This document shows, one piece after another, positions 17,624 through 26,782 of a stretch of 64,000 nucleotides of DNA (the stretch's first letter is position 1; every line of letters begins with the position of its first letter). Source of the DNA: Oribacterium asaccharolyticum ACB7. Its GTDB lineage: Bacteria; Bacillota; Clostridia; Lachnospirales; Lachnospiraceae. The DNA is taken from positions 333,141-397,140 of the forward strand of contig NZ_JH414506.1 of assembly GCF_000238075.1 (NCBI RefSeq). Reading direction: 5' to 3'. Below the pieces are notes generated by a model. The model was not told where the DNA came from. It saw nothing but the letters and a program-made list of their open reading frames with translations, and ran no database searches. The translations under genes were made by a program, and so were the position numbers.

Positions 17624-19147
17624 ATGATTACGTTTCAGCATGTATCTTTTTCGTATGACTCGCATGAGGAGCAGGAAGCCGGACAGAGAACGGAGGATTT
17701 GCAGGACATCAACTTGACGGTGCATGACGGAGAATGCGTCCTTCTCACCGGAAAAAGCGGATGCGGAAAGACCACGATGACGCGCCTCATAAATGGACTT
17801 GTTCCGCATTTTTATCCCGGGAAACTTTGCGGAGAAGTTCTACTTGACGGGCGAAACATATCTGAAATGCCAATGTATGAAACGGCTTCTCTTGTCGGCT
17901 CGGTATTTCAGAATCCCAGAACGCAGTTTTTTAATGTAGACACAGACAGTGAGATTGCTTTCGGTTTGGAAAACCGGGCATTCCCAAGAGAACAGATTGA
18001 AGAAAAAGTGGCGACCGCAGCAAAGGATTTGAAAATTGAAAATCTGCGCGGAAGAAATATTTTCTCTCTTTCAGGGGGAGAAAAGCAGAAGATTGCTTTT
18101 GCCTCCGTCTATGCCATGAACCCCTCTGTTTATCTCTTGGATGAACCATCCTCCAATCTGGATATGGAATCGGTCGCTTCTTTACGTTCTCATCTTAAAA
18201 TGCTGAAGTCTCAGGGAAAGACTATTTTAATAGTCGAGCACAGGCTACATTATCTCATGGATATCGCTGACCGGATTATTGTACTGAACGAGGGGAGAAT
18301 AAAAAAGGATTACTCTGCGAGAGAGTTCCTAAGCCTTTCAGACGAAGAACGCCAGAGTATGGGGCTCCGAACGACGGACTTACGAAAAGAGCTACCCTTA
18401 ATCACCGCGGGAAAAACGCAAGAAATAAGGCTGGAGCTGAAGAACATTTCTCTTTTCTACAAGAAAAAAACCGTGCTGGAAAATATCAACGAAAAGTTTT
18501 CACAAGGTGAGGTAATTGCCCTTGTCGGGAAAAACGGCGCAGGAAAAACAACATTTTCACGGGCTCTTTGCGGATTACATAAAGAAATAAAAGGAGATTT
18601 TCTCCGGGATGGTAGAATCCTCTCAAAAAAGATGCGGCAAAAAATCTCCTATATGGTCATGCAGGATGTGAATTATGAGCTTTTTGCAGAAAGCGTAAAG
18701 GCCGAATGCTCCTTTGGCATAAAAAACCCGGATGCCGATTTCGTCGCGGAAACAATGGCTATGCTGGAACTGACCCCCTTTAGCGAACAGCATCCCGGTA
18801 CCCTTTCCGGCGGACAAAAGCAAAGACTGGCCGTCGCTGTGGGACAGATCTGCAAAAAAGAGTTGATTGTCTTTGACGAACCTACCAGCGGGCTCGATTA
18901 TGAAAGCATGGAAAAGGTCGCAAAAATTGTCCGTAAACTCTCCGAACAGGGGAAAATCCTATTTATTGTGACGCATGATTATGAATTTTTTTGCAGGACA
19001 TGTAGCCGTATGCTTGTTTTTTCTGATGGGAAAATACACTACGATTTACAATGCCGTGCAGAGAATAAGGAAGAAATAAGGCAGTTGTTCTTTTCCGCCG
19101 TGGGAGAAAAGAAGAGTGGAAATAAGGGAGGGAATTACTTTGCATAA
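17624..19147 (+). CDS. ecfA: ECF transporter ATPase, two fused ABC domains, locus B
   Basis: The chain has 507 residues with two full ABC domains. Domain 1 has GKSGCGKTT, LSGGEKQK and LDEPSSNLD. Domain 2 has GKNGAGKTT, LSGGQKQR and FDEPTSGLD. It parallels the locus A and C proteins domain for domain, and both sites look catalytic. It drives the ECF module together with EcfT and S. Its end overlaps the start of the next gene by eight bases, so the ABC half-transporters are coupled to the ECF genes. Confidence 0.9.
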   Translation: MITFQHVSFSYDSHEEQEAGQRTEDLQDINLTVHDGECVLLTGKSGCGKTTMTRLINGLVPHFYPGKLCGEVLLDGRNISEMPMYETASLVGSVFQNPRTQFFNVDTDSEIAFGLENRAFPREQIEEKVATAAKDLKIENLRGRNIFSLSGGEKQKIAFASVYAMNPSVYLLDEPSSNLDMESVASLRSHLKMLKSQGKTILIVEHRLHYLMDIADRIIVLNEGRIKKDYSAREFLSLSDEERQSMGLRTTDLRKELPLITAGKTQEIRLELKNISLFYKKKTVLENINEKFSQGEVIALVGKNGAGKTTFSRALCGLHKEIKGDFLRDGRILSKKMRQKISYMVMQDVNYELFAESVKAECSFGIKNPDADFVAETMAMLELTPFSEQHPGTLSGGQKQRLAVAVGQICKKELIVFDEPTSGLDYESMEKVAKIVRKLSEQGKILFIVTHDYEFFCRTCSRMLVFSDGKIHYDLQCRAENKEEIRQLFFSAVGEKKSGNKGGNYFA

Positions 19148-20897
19148 GAACCGAGAAAAGCCGATAAAATTACTTCTTACATGGGCAGGAAGCGATAAAT
19201 GGTACTTATTTGCCTCCGTTTTCTGTGCTTTCTTAAGCGGACTGTTTGTAATCGGACCGTATGTCGGCATTTATCACCTGATGGACGCTGTCCTCCTCGG
19301 AACACTGACAAGGAAAGGATTGACGGACTGTATTGTTCTCGTAAGTGTCACGACTGTTTTTCGCATGGTTCTCTTGGGGCTGTCCGGCGTGCTCTCACAC
19401 AAAGGGGCGTACAATGCGCTGTTTCGCGTGCGCTGCATGATTATAGAAAAGCTCGCGAAAGTGCCGCTCGGATACGTTAGCGAACGGAGCACAGGCGAAA
19501 TCAAAACGGTCTTGAATGAGAACATTGAGAAGTTAGAGTTATGTCTTGCCCATAACATTCCGGAGCTTGTCAGCTATCTCACCGGTCCTGTCGTGATTTT
19601 TATATACCTCATGACCGTGAACATCCCGCTGGCACTGATTTCCCTGATTCCTCTCTTTTTGGATATCCCGGTGATGATGGCGGTGTTTCAAAAAATGTCT
19701 GCCCTATTACCGGAGACCAACGCCTCTCTCGCCGACTTCAATTCCGTTATGGTCGAATATGTCCGCGGTATGCGTCTCATTAAAGCATACCGGATGGGTA
19801 GCAAATCCTTTAAAAAATTCAGAGAAGCCATTCTCGACGAAAACAGAGCATGGAACAAAATCGCGAAAAAGACCGCTCCCCTATATGCCGTATTCATCCT
19901 GCTTTTGGAGTCCGGACTTTTACTCCTTGTTCCTCTTGGCGGGAGACTTTTCCTGCACGGTTCTATCCCGGCAAGTGTATTTCTCCTCTTTTCCTACATC
20001 GGATCCTTGTATTTAACGGAACTGCTTCCGCTTCAACAGCTTTCTGGGAATTTTGCACAGGCATTTAGCGGCATGAACAAAGTCAAAGAAATACTGGCGC
20101 TTCCTACCTTTGAAGGGGGAGACGATTTCCCCGAAAGCCATGATATCACGCTAAAAGGCGTGCACTTTTCTTATGACGGGAAAATAAATGTGCTGGAAAA
20201 TGCCAACCTGTCCATCCGGGATGGCGAAAAGATTGCCGTTGTAGGCGCATCCGGGGCAGGGAAAAGTACGGTTGCCGCACTGATTGCCCGTTTCCATGAT
20301 GTGGACGAGGGAGAGGTTTTGATCGGAGGAAAAAATGTTAAAAGCATTCGCTATGAAACGCTCCTTCAGCATATCTCTCTTGTCTTTCAGAAGACTTTTC
20401 TGACCCGTGACTCTGTCTTTGACAATATCCGTATGGGGAGGCACGCATCTCTTACGGCGGTGCGGGAAGCTGCAAAAAAAGCGCAGATTGACGATTTCAT
20501 TATGTCCCTTCCGGATGGATATGATACAAAGGTCGGAAGTTATGGTTCCCGCTTTTCAGGTGGAGAAAAACAACGAATCGCCATCGCAAGAGCCATTTTG
20601 AAAAATGCACCGATCCTGATTTTAGATGAAGCGACAAGTGCCGCAGACCCTGAAAACCAAATGGAGATTGACAAGGCGATTAAGAACCTCTGCGAAGGAA
20701 AAACCGTCATCATCATTGCCCATCGGCTTAGTGTAGTCGGCATGTGTGACAGGGTTTTGGTGGTAGAAAATCACACGATTTCCGATATGGGAACCCATGA
20801 TGAACTGCTTTTACGAAACAGAAACTATCGGAAAAGTTGGGAAAGCTATGAAGCGGCAAGAAATATCCGCTATGGGAAAGGAGGAGACGTAAGATGA
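19140..20897 (+). CDS. Exporter-fold ABC half-transporter, locus B, first
   Basis: About 585 residues. I prefer the TTG at 19140 as start because AGGGAGG (19125-19132) is seven bases upstream; the in-frame ATG at 19116 has only a weak site. Six membrane helices (about 1-300) are followed by an ATPase with GASGAGKST, FSGGEKQR and ILDEATSAADPENQ. The signature begins with Phe in place of Leu, a mild change. It should pair with the product of the next gene, whose start overlaps this stop. Import of a chelate is inferred from the YbtPQ/IrtAB precedent. Confidence 0.86.
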   Translation: MHKNREKPIKLLLTWAGSDKWYLFASVFCAFLSGLFVIGPYVGIYHLMDAVLLGTLTRKGLTDCIVLVSVTTVFRMVLLGLSGVLSHKGAYNALFRVRCMIIEKLAKVPLGYVSERSTGEIKTVLNENIEKLELCLAHNIPELVSYLTGPVVIFIYLMTVNIPLALISLIPLFLDIPVMMAVFQKMSALLPETNASLADFNSVMVEYVRGMRLIKAYRMGSKSFKKFREAILDENRAWNKIAKKTAPLYAVFILLLESGLLLLVPLGGRLFLHGSIPASVFLLFSYIGSLYLTELLPLQQLSGNFAQAFSGMNKVKEILALPTFEGGDDFPESHDITLKGVHFSYDGKINVLENANLSIRDGEKIAVVGASGAGKSTVAALIARFHDVDEGEVLIGGKNVKSIRYETLLQHISLVFQKTFLTRDSVFDNIRMGRHASLTAVREAAKKAQIDDFIMSLPDGYDTKVGSYGSRFSGGEKQRIAIARAILKNAPILILDEATSAADPENQMEIDKAIKNLCEGKTVIIIAHRLSVVGMCDRVLVVENHTISDMGTHDELLLRNRNYRKSWESYEAARNIRYGKGGDVR

Positions 20898-22603
20898 GAG
20901 ACAATGATCTTTTCCATAAGAATCCTCGGTTTTACCTCGGTCTGCTATTGACTGTTCTGGAAGGACTGCTGTCAGGAAGTAACTACATTGTCCTTTACGC
21001 GGTGCTGAAAATGCTGTACGACGGGTCTGCCGATATAAGGAGCATCACCCGTATATCCTGCCTCGTCGGCGTAATCTTCCTAATACGGCTTGCTATTTAC
21101 AGCACCGGCTATACACAGAGCCAAATCGGGGGTGCCGAAGTTTCTAAAAATATCCGTCTCGGCCTTGGCGATAAGCTGAGGAGAGTTCCACTATCCTCTT
21201 TTACGGAGAAACAGGAAGGACAATATATCCATATCATGACGGCAGATGTAAACAGTTATGAGCAGATTCTGACGCACAAACTTGCCTCCCTTGTGAAAAA
21301 CGGGGTGCTGTCCGTAATCGTACTTGCTTTGATCTGTGTTCTCTATTTTCCTGCCGCAATCCTCCTGCTGTTTTCTCTTCTACTCCTCGTTCCGGAAATG
21401 TTGCTGTCGTTTCGGATTGTGGAAAAGTACGGTAAAGAAAAAAATTCCGTTACGGCGGAAGCTGTAGGACAAATCGTCGAGTACATTGACGGAATCCGGA
21501 CCTTCCGTTCTTATGGAATGGGCGGTGTTAAAAACAGAAATACAACAGATGTCCTGCGTAAATTCAGCGCCGTCAGTTATCAATATGAGGCACACGGTAT
21601 ACCTGTTAATTTCGCTTTTAACATTTTCAATTGGCTGACTGTTCCGCTTATTATGTGGATTGGATTCATCCCTTGGCAGTCCGGGAAGATTCCCGCAATC
21701 ACTTTCCTGTTTCTTTGCATGATGCCGATGGTTTTCGCTCGTCTAATCGCTGCGATTTCGGTCGATCTGTTCAGTTACAGGAATCTCCTGCTCTCTAAGA
21801 CAAACATTCAAAACGTGTTGGCGGAAAAGGAAGAAGCGAAAAGCCAAGCTGTTTTTTCTCCCAAAGAGCACGACATCTCCTTTCACGATGTATCCTTTTC
21901 TTATGTGCAGGGGGAAGTGGTTCTAAAAGAAATGCGCTTCTCCATCCCGGATTGCAAGCTAACCGCAATCGTGGGGGACTCCGGCTCGGGCAAATCAACA
22001 ATTCTGAATCTGATTGCGAAGTATTATGAGCCGGAAAGCGGAGAAATTGCCATCGGAGGACAATCTATCCGAAATGTCAATGCGGAAGATGTGCTGGATA
22101 GCATCTCCATGGTGGATCAGGACACCTTCCTGTTTAATGATACAGTTCGGGAAAATATACGCCATGCAAAGCCTTCCGCTACCGATGAAGAAATTGAAAA
22201 GGCCTGCCAAAAAGCGAACTGTGACCCGTTTATCCGCAAAATGGAAAAGGGCTATGATACTCCTATCGGTGAAAATGGAAATCTGCTTTCCGGCGGTGAA
22301 CGGCAGCGACTTTCTATTGCTAGGGCTATATTGAAAAACAGCCCGATTCTGCTTCTTGATGAGGCAACCGCCTCTTTGGACATTGAGAATGAATTCGCTG
22401 TAAAACAGGCCATTGTACGTCTTCTGCAAGAAAACAAGACCGTTGTAATGATTGCACACACATTGTCTATTATAAAAAACGCGGATCAGATTCTCGTGCT
22501 GTCCGGTGGAAAAGTGGTGGAATCCGGAACCCATGAAAAACTTTTGGCATTGGGCGGTAAATATACTGCCATGTGGAACGCCGAACAATCGATTACGGCG
22601 TAG
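20894..22603 (+). CDS. Exporter-fold ABC half-transporter, locus B, second
   Basis: A 569-residue half-transporter, last gene of locus B. It starts in an ATGA overlap after AAGGAGGAG. The membrane domain spans about 1-290. The ATPase carries GDSGSGKST, LSGGERQR and LDEATASLDIENE with the catalytic Glu. The D-loop differs from the usual DPEN of its partners, and the switch motif is AHTLSII in place of AHRLS. Both features fit a heterodimer with two unequal but active sites. A palindrome follows 33 bases after the stop. Confidence 0.86.
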   Translation: MRDNDLFHKNPRFYLGLLLTVLEGLLSGSNYIVLYAVLKMLYDGSADIRSITRISCLVGVIFLIRLAIYSTGYTQSQIGGAEVSKNIRLGLGDKLRRVPLSSFTEKQEGQYIHIMTADVNSYEQILTHKLASLVKNGVLSVIVLALICVLYFPAAILLLFSLLLLVPEMLLSFRIVEKYGKEKNSVTAEAVGQIVEYIDGIRTFRSYGMGGVKNRNTTDVLRKFSAVSYQYEAHGIPVNFAFNIFNWLTVPLIMWIGFIPWQSGKIPAITFLFLCMMPMVFARLIAAISVDLFSYRNLLLSKTNIQNVLAEKEEAKSQAVFSPKEHDISFHDVSFSYVQGEVVLKEMRFSIPDCKLTAIVGDSGSGKSTILNLIAKYYEPESGEIAIGGQSIRNVNAEDVLDSISMVDQDTFLFNDTVRENIRHAKPSATDEEIEKACQKANCDPFIRKMEKGYDTPIGENGNLLSGGERQRLSIARAILKNSPILLLDEATASLDIENEFAVKQAIVRLLQENKTVVMIAHTLSIIKNADQILVLSGGKVVESGTHEKLLALGGKYTAMWNAEQSITA

Positions 22604-22635
22604 AGGGGGCACTGACTTTACTCTTCCGGCGTCTA

Positions 22636-22682
22636 CTTTAGGGAACTTTATGTATTTCTTATTCGTAAAAAGTTCCCTAAAG
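22636..22682 (+). terminator. Long hairpin after locus B
   Basis: CTTTAGGGAACTTT (22636-22649) and its exact complement AAAGTTCCCTAAAG (22669-22682) form a 14-bp stem with a 19-base loop between the end of locus B and the convergent ATPase gene. There is no T run after it on either strand, so a bidirectional terminator is likely but not certain. Confidence 0.5.
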
Positions 22683-22711
22683 CAGAAGAGACACTTGTGA
22701 TAATCTCTGCA

Positions 22712-23944
22712 CTAGATATACTCAAGCGGTAATGCCAATAAATTTTCTCTAAGATAGGTCTTTTTATCAATAAGACATAGAATGATTCCCATACCTCTTT
22801 TTTTATCCGGAATCTTATCCAGTACTTGATTCGTAGCTCCCATGGAAGCCTTAGGATTGCCCGACATTTTTATTTCCACCGGATACAAGATTCCATCCTC
22901 TTCAATGATTAAGTCGATTTCATTTTCACCGAAGGTATTCTTATCCTTTCCTCTATAGTAGAAGATATTAAAGCGGTAGTCTTTTCCTGCATTGGAATAG
23001 GATTTTAAAATCTCCGACACCACAAAGGTTTCAAAAATGTTTCCGGCAACCGCTGAATTTTTCAAAGCATCCGCAGTTAACCATCTGGTCAAATAACAAA
23101 CAAGACCCGTATCCCGAAAATAGATCTTCGGGGTTTTGATTGCCCTGTTTAAAGCCCCCGCACTGTAAGCCTGTAAAAGAAAGACGATTCCCGTTCTTTC
23201 CAGAATAGAAATCCAGTTTTTTATGGTCGGTTCACTTACGCCAACATCTCCCGCAATGTTTTTATAATTCAGCATCTCCCCCGTTCTTGCCGCAACCGCC
23301 GTCAGGAATTTTGTAAATGTAATACTATCCGCAGCAATCAGTTCATGGATATCTCTTTCCAAATAAGTGGCAACATAGGAGGAATAAAATTCCTGCCAGT
23401 CCCTCTCTATATCATAAAGCTCCGGATAAGAACCTCGATGAATGATTTCCCAAATATTGTCATAGTCTTTCAATTCCTTCTCCCGCTCTTTGATATACTC
23501 TTCTTTGGGAACAAAGGGACGGTTGAAACGGATTTGATGAAGCTCCCGCAAGGATAAGCCGGATAACTCATAGACCGACACTCTCCCTGCCAAAGATTCG
23601 CTTACCCCCTTCATTAATTCCAGCTTTTGGGAACCGGATAGGATAAATTGTCCTCTTTCATCAGAATCATCCACCTTCAATTTAATCTCTTCCAAAATGG
23701 AGGATTCCTTCTGTACTTCATCAATAAACAAAGGACAGGGGTTGTTCAAAAAGAAAAGCTTAGGTTCCTCTTTGGCCTGCACTCTGGTTAAGCGATCATC
23801 AAAATTACTTCGGTTAAATTCAGGGAATTCCCGCTTTACCAGTGTGGATTTTCCCACCTGTCTTGCCCCTACAATCAATGTACATTTGCTGCTTTTTACC
23901 CTGCTTTTTAAAATATCCGAAATAGCTCTTGGAATATATGCCAT
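22712..23944 (-). CDS. ATPase with C-terminal DUF4143 domain
   Basis: The protein has 410 residues. An N-terminal AAA_14-type ATPase carries GARQVGKSTLVKREF (Walker A), FIDEVQKES (Walker B) and the sensor-like ILSGSQKLELM. A C-terminal DUF4143 region ends in the nuclease-like core NEIDLIIEEDGILYPVEIK. These proteins are very common in anaerobes and often sit in mobile or toxin-antitoxin-like contexts, but their function is not settled. The gene stands alone, facing locus B, with strong inverted repeats just upstream of its start. A decayed piece of a second family member lies at 49985-50224. Confidence 0.88.
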   Translation of the reverse strand: MAYIPRAISDILKSRVKSSKCTLIVGARQVGKSTLVKREFPEFNRSNFDDRLTRVQAKEEPKLFFLNNPCPLFIDEVQKESSILEEIKLKVDDSDERGQFILSGSQKLELMKGVSESLAGRVSVYELSGLSLRELHQIRFNRPFVPKEEYIKEREKELKDYDNIWEIIHRGSYPELYDIERDWQEFYSSYVATYLERDIHELIAADSITFTKFLTAVAARTGEMLNYKNIAGDVGVSEPTIKNWISILERTGIVFLLQAYSAGALNRAIKTPKIYFRDTGLVCYLTRWLTADALKNSAVAGNIFETFVVSEILKSYSNAGKDYRFNIFYYRGKDKNTFGENEIDLIIEEDGILYPVEIKMSGNPKASMGATNQVLDKIPDKKRGMGIILCLIDKKTYLRENLLALPLEYI

Positions 23945-23954
23945 GCCTATCCTC

Positions 23955-24041
23955 CGACTAATCTAAAGTATGACTTAATTATAGTCGCCATCACAGTAAA
24001 AGTAAAGCGACTAATCTAAAGTCTAATTTTAGATTAGTCGC
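23955..24041 (-). promoter_or_regulatory. Repeated CGACTAATCTAAA boxes upstream of the DUF4143 ATPase gene
   Basis: GCGACTAATCTAAA (24007-24020) and its perfect inverted copy (24028-24041) form a 14-bp stem with a seven-base loop. A third copy, CGACTAATCTAAAG, stands at 23955-23968, right before the start codon at 23944. The regular triple occurrence suggests an operator or an RNA-level control site. Confidence 0.5.
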
Positions 24042-24141
24042 CGTATAAAGTCTTGTTTTGTTTAAGATATTTTCAGATTATTTTCCGGATGTCTAAAAAT
24101 CACTCCATTTTCATACAAAAGCCTTCTGCCGGAGTTCTTCT

Positions 24142-24657
24142 CTATAGTATCTTCACCATTTCTTCAATAGGTCTATACTTCTCGTGCATCGGTGCCGGCT
24201 TTGCGTCATCCGCCGCATAGCCTACAGGCATCAGACATACCAGCTTTACAGACTTTGGCAAATGAAATGCTTCTGCCGTCTCGGTATTTGGGAACCCATC
24301 CACCCATACAGAACCAAGTCCCAGCTCTGCCGCCTCAAGCATCATATGAGTAGCCACAATAGAGGCATCCTGCTGACCGGAAAGAATTCCCTCTTCCATT
24401 TCATTCCGATATTGCTCGGACTCCTCATAGCCAATCATCAGAATCGTTGGCGCATTGTACGCACATCTGGTAAGAGAACGAAGCTTTTCAATTCCTTCCG
24501 TACTTTGCACAACATAAATTCTGGCAGACTGCTTGTTTCTGGCACTGGGTGCGATATGCGCCGCCTCTAAAATCTTATCCAGCTTATCTTTTTCTATCTG
24601 CCTCTCGCTATAATTACGAACAGAATAACGACTCTTTGCCAGTGTTATAAAATCCAT
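24142..24657 (-). CDS. Nitroreductase-family flavoprotein
   Basis: The protein has 171 residues. The N-terminus SRYSVRNYSERQIEKDKLDK and AAHIAPSARNKQSARIYVV is the FMN-binding nitroreductase pattern. Residues near 125-160 (LGLGSVWVDGF and CLMPVGYAADDAKP) complete the NAD(P)H-dependent reductase fold. It should reduce nitro compounds or quinones with bound FMN in the cytoplasm. It is divergent from an HxlR regulator gene that probably controls it in response to electrophiles. Confidence 0.88.
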   Translation of the reverse strand: MDFITLAKSRYSVRNYSERQIEKDKLDKILEAAHIAPSARNKQSARIYVVQSTEGIEKLRSLTRCAYNAPTILMIGYEESEQYRNEMEEGILSGQQDASIVATHMMLEAAELGLGSVWVDGFPNTETAEAFHLPKSVKLVCLMPVGYAADDAKPAPMHEKYRPIEEMVKIL

Positions 24658-24794
24658 GATTTTCTCCCTTTCTTCTTCCTACTATATTTTGTTCTGTTCT
24701 ATGAGTTCATCTCTGTTGGATATAATTTTTTTCTTACCAACTTGATTATGTCATCCTAAACAGTTAGTATATTTTCAGCAAGAACGCACTTTTT

Positions 24795-24828
24795 AGTAAG
24801 ATACTCACTTTTCAGTAATATACTTACT
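24795..24828. promoter_or_regulatory. Tandem HxlR-type operator boxes
   Basis: AGTAAGATACTCACT (24795-24809) and AGTAATATACTTACT (24814-24828) are two inverted repeats spaced 19 bases apart, between the divergent nitroreductase and HxlR genes. AGTA-type half-sites in this layout match known HxlR/YodB targets in style. Confidence 0.55.
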
Positions 24829-24903
24829 TTTGGGAAACCACAATACAGTCTTGATTTTATTGACTTTTTCTATGAATTTCCGGAAGAATTTGGAGCAAAA
24901 AAA

Positions 24904-25251
24904 ATGACAAAAAAAATTTCAAATTCAGAAAAATTGTTTCATTGTCCCGTAGAGGCAACGCTCTCTCAGATTGGCGGAAAGTACAAAATGATTATTCTCT
25001 GCCATCTCATCCACGATGGAACCTTGCGATATAATGAGCTACAAAAATATATTCCTCAAGCTACCGCCAAAATGTTGACACAGCAGCTTAAGGAATTAGA
25101 ACATGACGGAATAATCCATAGGAAAGTCTACCCTGTGGTTCCGCCCAAAACCGAATATTCCCTTACGGAAAGAGGAAAAACCCTTACAGACATTATCCAT
25201 TCCATGCGGGACTGGGGACGCAAGTATATGGCCGGAAGCTTTGAAGAATAA
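24904..25251 (+). CDS. HxlR-family transcriptional regulator
   Basis: A 115-residue single-domain winged-helix protein. The family start FHCPVEATLSQIGGKYKMII includes the conserved Cys that in several HxlR/YodB proteins senses quinones or aldehydes. The recognition region reads LRYNELQKYIPQATAKMLTQ and the wing LTERGKTL. It is divergent from the nitroreductase gene, with two inverted repeats between them, so regulation of that gene and itself is probable. GGAG lies upstream of the ATG. Confidence 0.88.
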   Translation: MTKKISNSEKLFHCPVEATLSQIGGKYKMIILCHLIHDGTLRYNELQKYIPQATAKMLTQQLKELEHDGIIHRKVYPVVPPKTEYSLTERGKTLTDIIHSMRDWGRKYMAGSFEE

Positions 25252-25267
25252 GGCGGAAATACCGCCT
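25251..25267 (+). terminator. Short hairpin after the HxlR gene
   Basis: AGGCGG (25251-25256) and CCGCCT (25262-25267) form a compact stem right at the stop codon. No clear T run follows, so termination is only likely. Confidence 0.35.
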
Positions 25268-25300
25268 GTAAATAGCTTATTTGTGGACTGTAAATGAAAT

Positions 25301-25516
25301 TTATACCTTCTCCATTTCCATAAAAAGCGCAGTTAAAGCCCTATAATCCAGATACTGCACTCCTTCCTTTCCCCCCTGAATCAGGCCTGCCAGCCTACTC
25401 TTATAATAACAGTCCATCGCCTCTTCTAAAGATAAATGCAACTCTTTTGCAATATTCTGGATCAATCTTTCTTCCAGACTTTCTTGATAAAACTGCTCTA
25501 AAGCTTCCTCTGTCAT
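25301..25516 (-). CDS. Small protein, companion of the DUF3791 gene
   Basis: A 71-residue acidic, helical protein (EERLIQNIAKELHLSLEEAM, then YYKSRLAGLI and VQYLDYRALTALF). I do not know a named family, but small proteins of this build accompany DUF3791 genes in Clostridia. Its start overlaps the DUF3791 stop by four bases, so the two are co-translated. A comparable pair is found at 29804-30312. The DUF3990 gene that often sits between such partners is missing in both places. Confidence 0.55.
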   Translation of the reverse strand: MTEEALEQFYQESLEERLIQNIAKELHLSLEEAMDCYYKSRLAGLIQGGKEGVQYLDYRALTALFMEMEKV

Positions 25517-25728
25517 ACTATCACCTCTTTTTGGGCAAGATATTCTTCAATATCTTTCACAACAAAATCAGTACTCTGTGTATGTAAAATATCATAATTC
25601 GGAATCAGGTAATAATTAAGACAGCCACTCTGTTTTAAAGCAAAATATACCCGTGCAGGCGTCTTCCTCCAACGGTTTGCGCAGGCATGAATCATATAAA
25701 TAACAAAAGAAAAGATTTCCGAACTCAA
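25513..25728 (-). CDS. DUF3791-family protein
   Basis: A 71-residue protein with the family pattern: an N-terminal helix, then YFALKQSGCLNYYLIPNYDILHTQSTDFVVKDI split as usual, with the LHTQS...V.DIEEYL end. DUF3791 proteins are thought to act with DUF3990 (ADP-ribosyltransferase-like) in toxin-antitoxin-like loci; that role is from memory and no DUF3990 gene is seen here. The gene overlaps the DUF1697 gene upstream and the small companion downstream by four bases each. Confidence 0.7.
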   Translation of the reverse strand: MSSEIFSFVIYMIHACANRWRKTPARVYFALKQSGCLNYYLIPNYDILHTQSTDFVVKDIEEYLAQKEVIV

Positions 25729-26270
25729 AATTCCCTCCTCAAAATTTCTGCAATCTTATCAAAGGTATTTCCGTTTCGAATCGTAATTTGCTTGTAGAAA
25801 TCCTGCTTCATGAGTTTTTTATGGTAGGTAGTTTTTAGATATTCCGCCTCATCCATTTTTCCCCAAAATACAGCCTGTTTCCCGACATGTACTTTCTCAT
25901 TGTAAAATGTAGCGTTCTCTATAAAGTGAAGAATATCAGATTTATCCATAGTACAGGAATAAAACAAAACATCTCTTCTTGCCAACGCCTCTTCCCACCA
26001 AGCCGGTAATGCCGCTTGTTCTTCCAGATACTCTTCTTTAGTAAGCAATGCAAAGGGAATAGAAAAATCGTAGTTTGTTTCTAAGACTTTTCTTATCTTT
26101 AAGATACAAGCCTCAAGACTTTCCGCACTACCAAAAAACAGATTGCCACTATTGATATAGGACTCCGGATTTTCAAAGCCTGCAAGGAATAAAGCTTCTT
26201 TTAACGCACTCATAGAAACTTTATTCTTACCGCCCACATTGATGCCCCGAAGGAAAAGTATATATTGCAA
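25725..26270 (-). CDS. DUF1697-family protein
   Basis: The protein has 181 residues. It begins YILFLRGINVGGKNKVSMSA and has the following NSGNLFF strand, the hallmark of DUF1697. The C-terminus TIRNGNTFDKIAEI is also typical. The biochemical role is unknown; members are single-domain cytoplasmic proteins common in Firmicutes. It is co-translated with the two small genes that follow. No defects were seen and the length matches the family. Confidence 0.85.
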   Translation of the reverse strand: MQYILFLRGINVGGKNKVSMSALKEALFLAGFENPESYINSGNLFFGSAESLEACILKIRKVLETNYDFSIPFALLTKEEYLEEQAALPAWWEEALARRDVLFYSCTMDKSDILHFIENATFYNEKVHVGKQAVFWGKMDEAEYLKTTYHKKLMKQDFYKQITIRNGNTFDKIAEILRREF

Positions 26271-26288
26271 GAAACTGCCTCCTTAATT

Positions 26289-26672
26289 TTAGTGTTTCTT
26301 CTTCCATAACGACCCCAGCAAGATACCGATTGCAGAGATTATCGCTCCAACTACAATCATTCCCCAGTCCGGGGCATTGATCTTGTTAGCGGCAATGTTG
26401 TTTGCCATTTTAAATGTACCATATTCAGCCAGCATATACATTAGGCCAAAGAAAAGGGTACATCCCCATTTTCCTTTTCCCCAAAAATCATTTTTCCCAA
26501 TCAGCACAGACTCAACAAATGTTGTTACCGGAAGGATAATCCAAAGGTACATTAAACTGTAGCCCATAGCATCACTTCCGCTTGTAAAAAACCAAAACAC
26601 AATCATGCTAAGCGCCCAAATCAATAGATAAGAAAGTATGATAACGATTTTATTTCTAATATTATGCTCCAT
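26289..26672 (-). CDS. Small membrane protein, unknown
   Basis: About 127 residues with four membrane helices. I place the start at the ATG at 26672 because GGGAGGTG lies just upstream; a longer frame to 26762 has no such site and its extra residues are not membrane-like. The C-terminus ends LLGSLWKKKH. No family is recognised. It lies 18 bases upstream of the DUF1697 gene in the same direction and may share its transcript. Confidence 0.6.
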   Translation of the reverse strand: MEHNIRNKIVIILSYLLIWALSMIVFWFFTSGSDAMGYSLMYLWIILPVTTFVESVLIGKNDFWGKGKWGCTLFFGLMYMLAEYGTFKMANNIAANKINAPDWGMIVVGAIISAIGILLGSLWKKKH

Positions 26673-26782
26673 GCTACTGCACCTCCCTGGCATTTTTATT
26701 GTAGGGAAAATGCCCCCTGTCGTCCAGCAAATGGCTTTTACATCACTTATAGCGTGTGTCAAAATCCTTTTACATTGTCCCT

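Noticed and set aside
22712..23944. DUF4143 ATPase as a functional part of locus B
   Set aside because: It is on the opposite strand, convergent, and separated by a long hairpin; the family occurs widely in unrelated settings.
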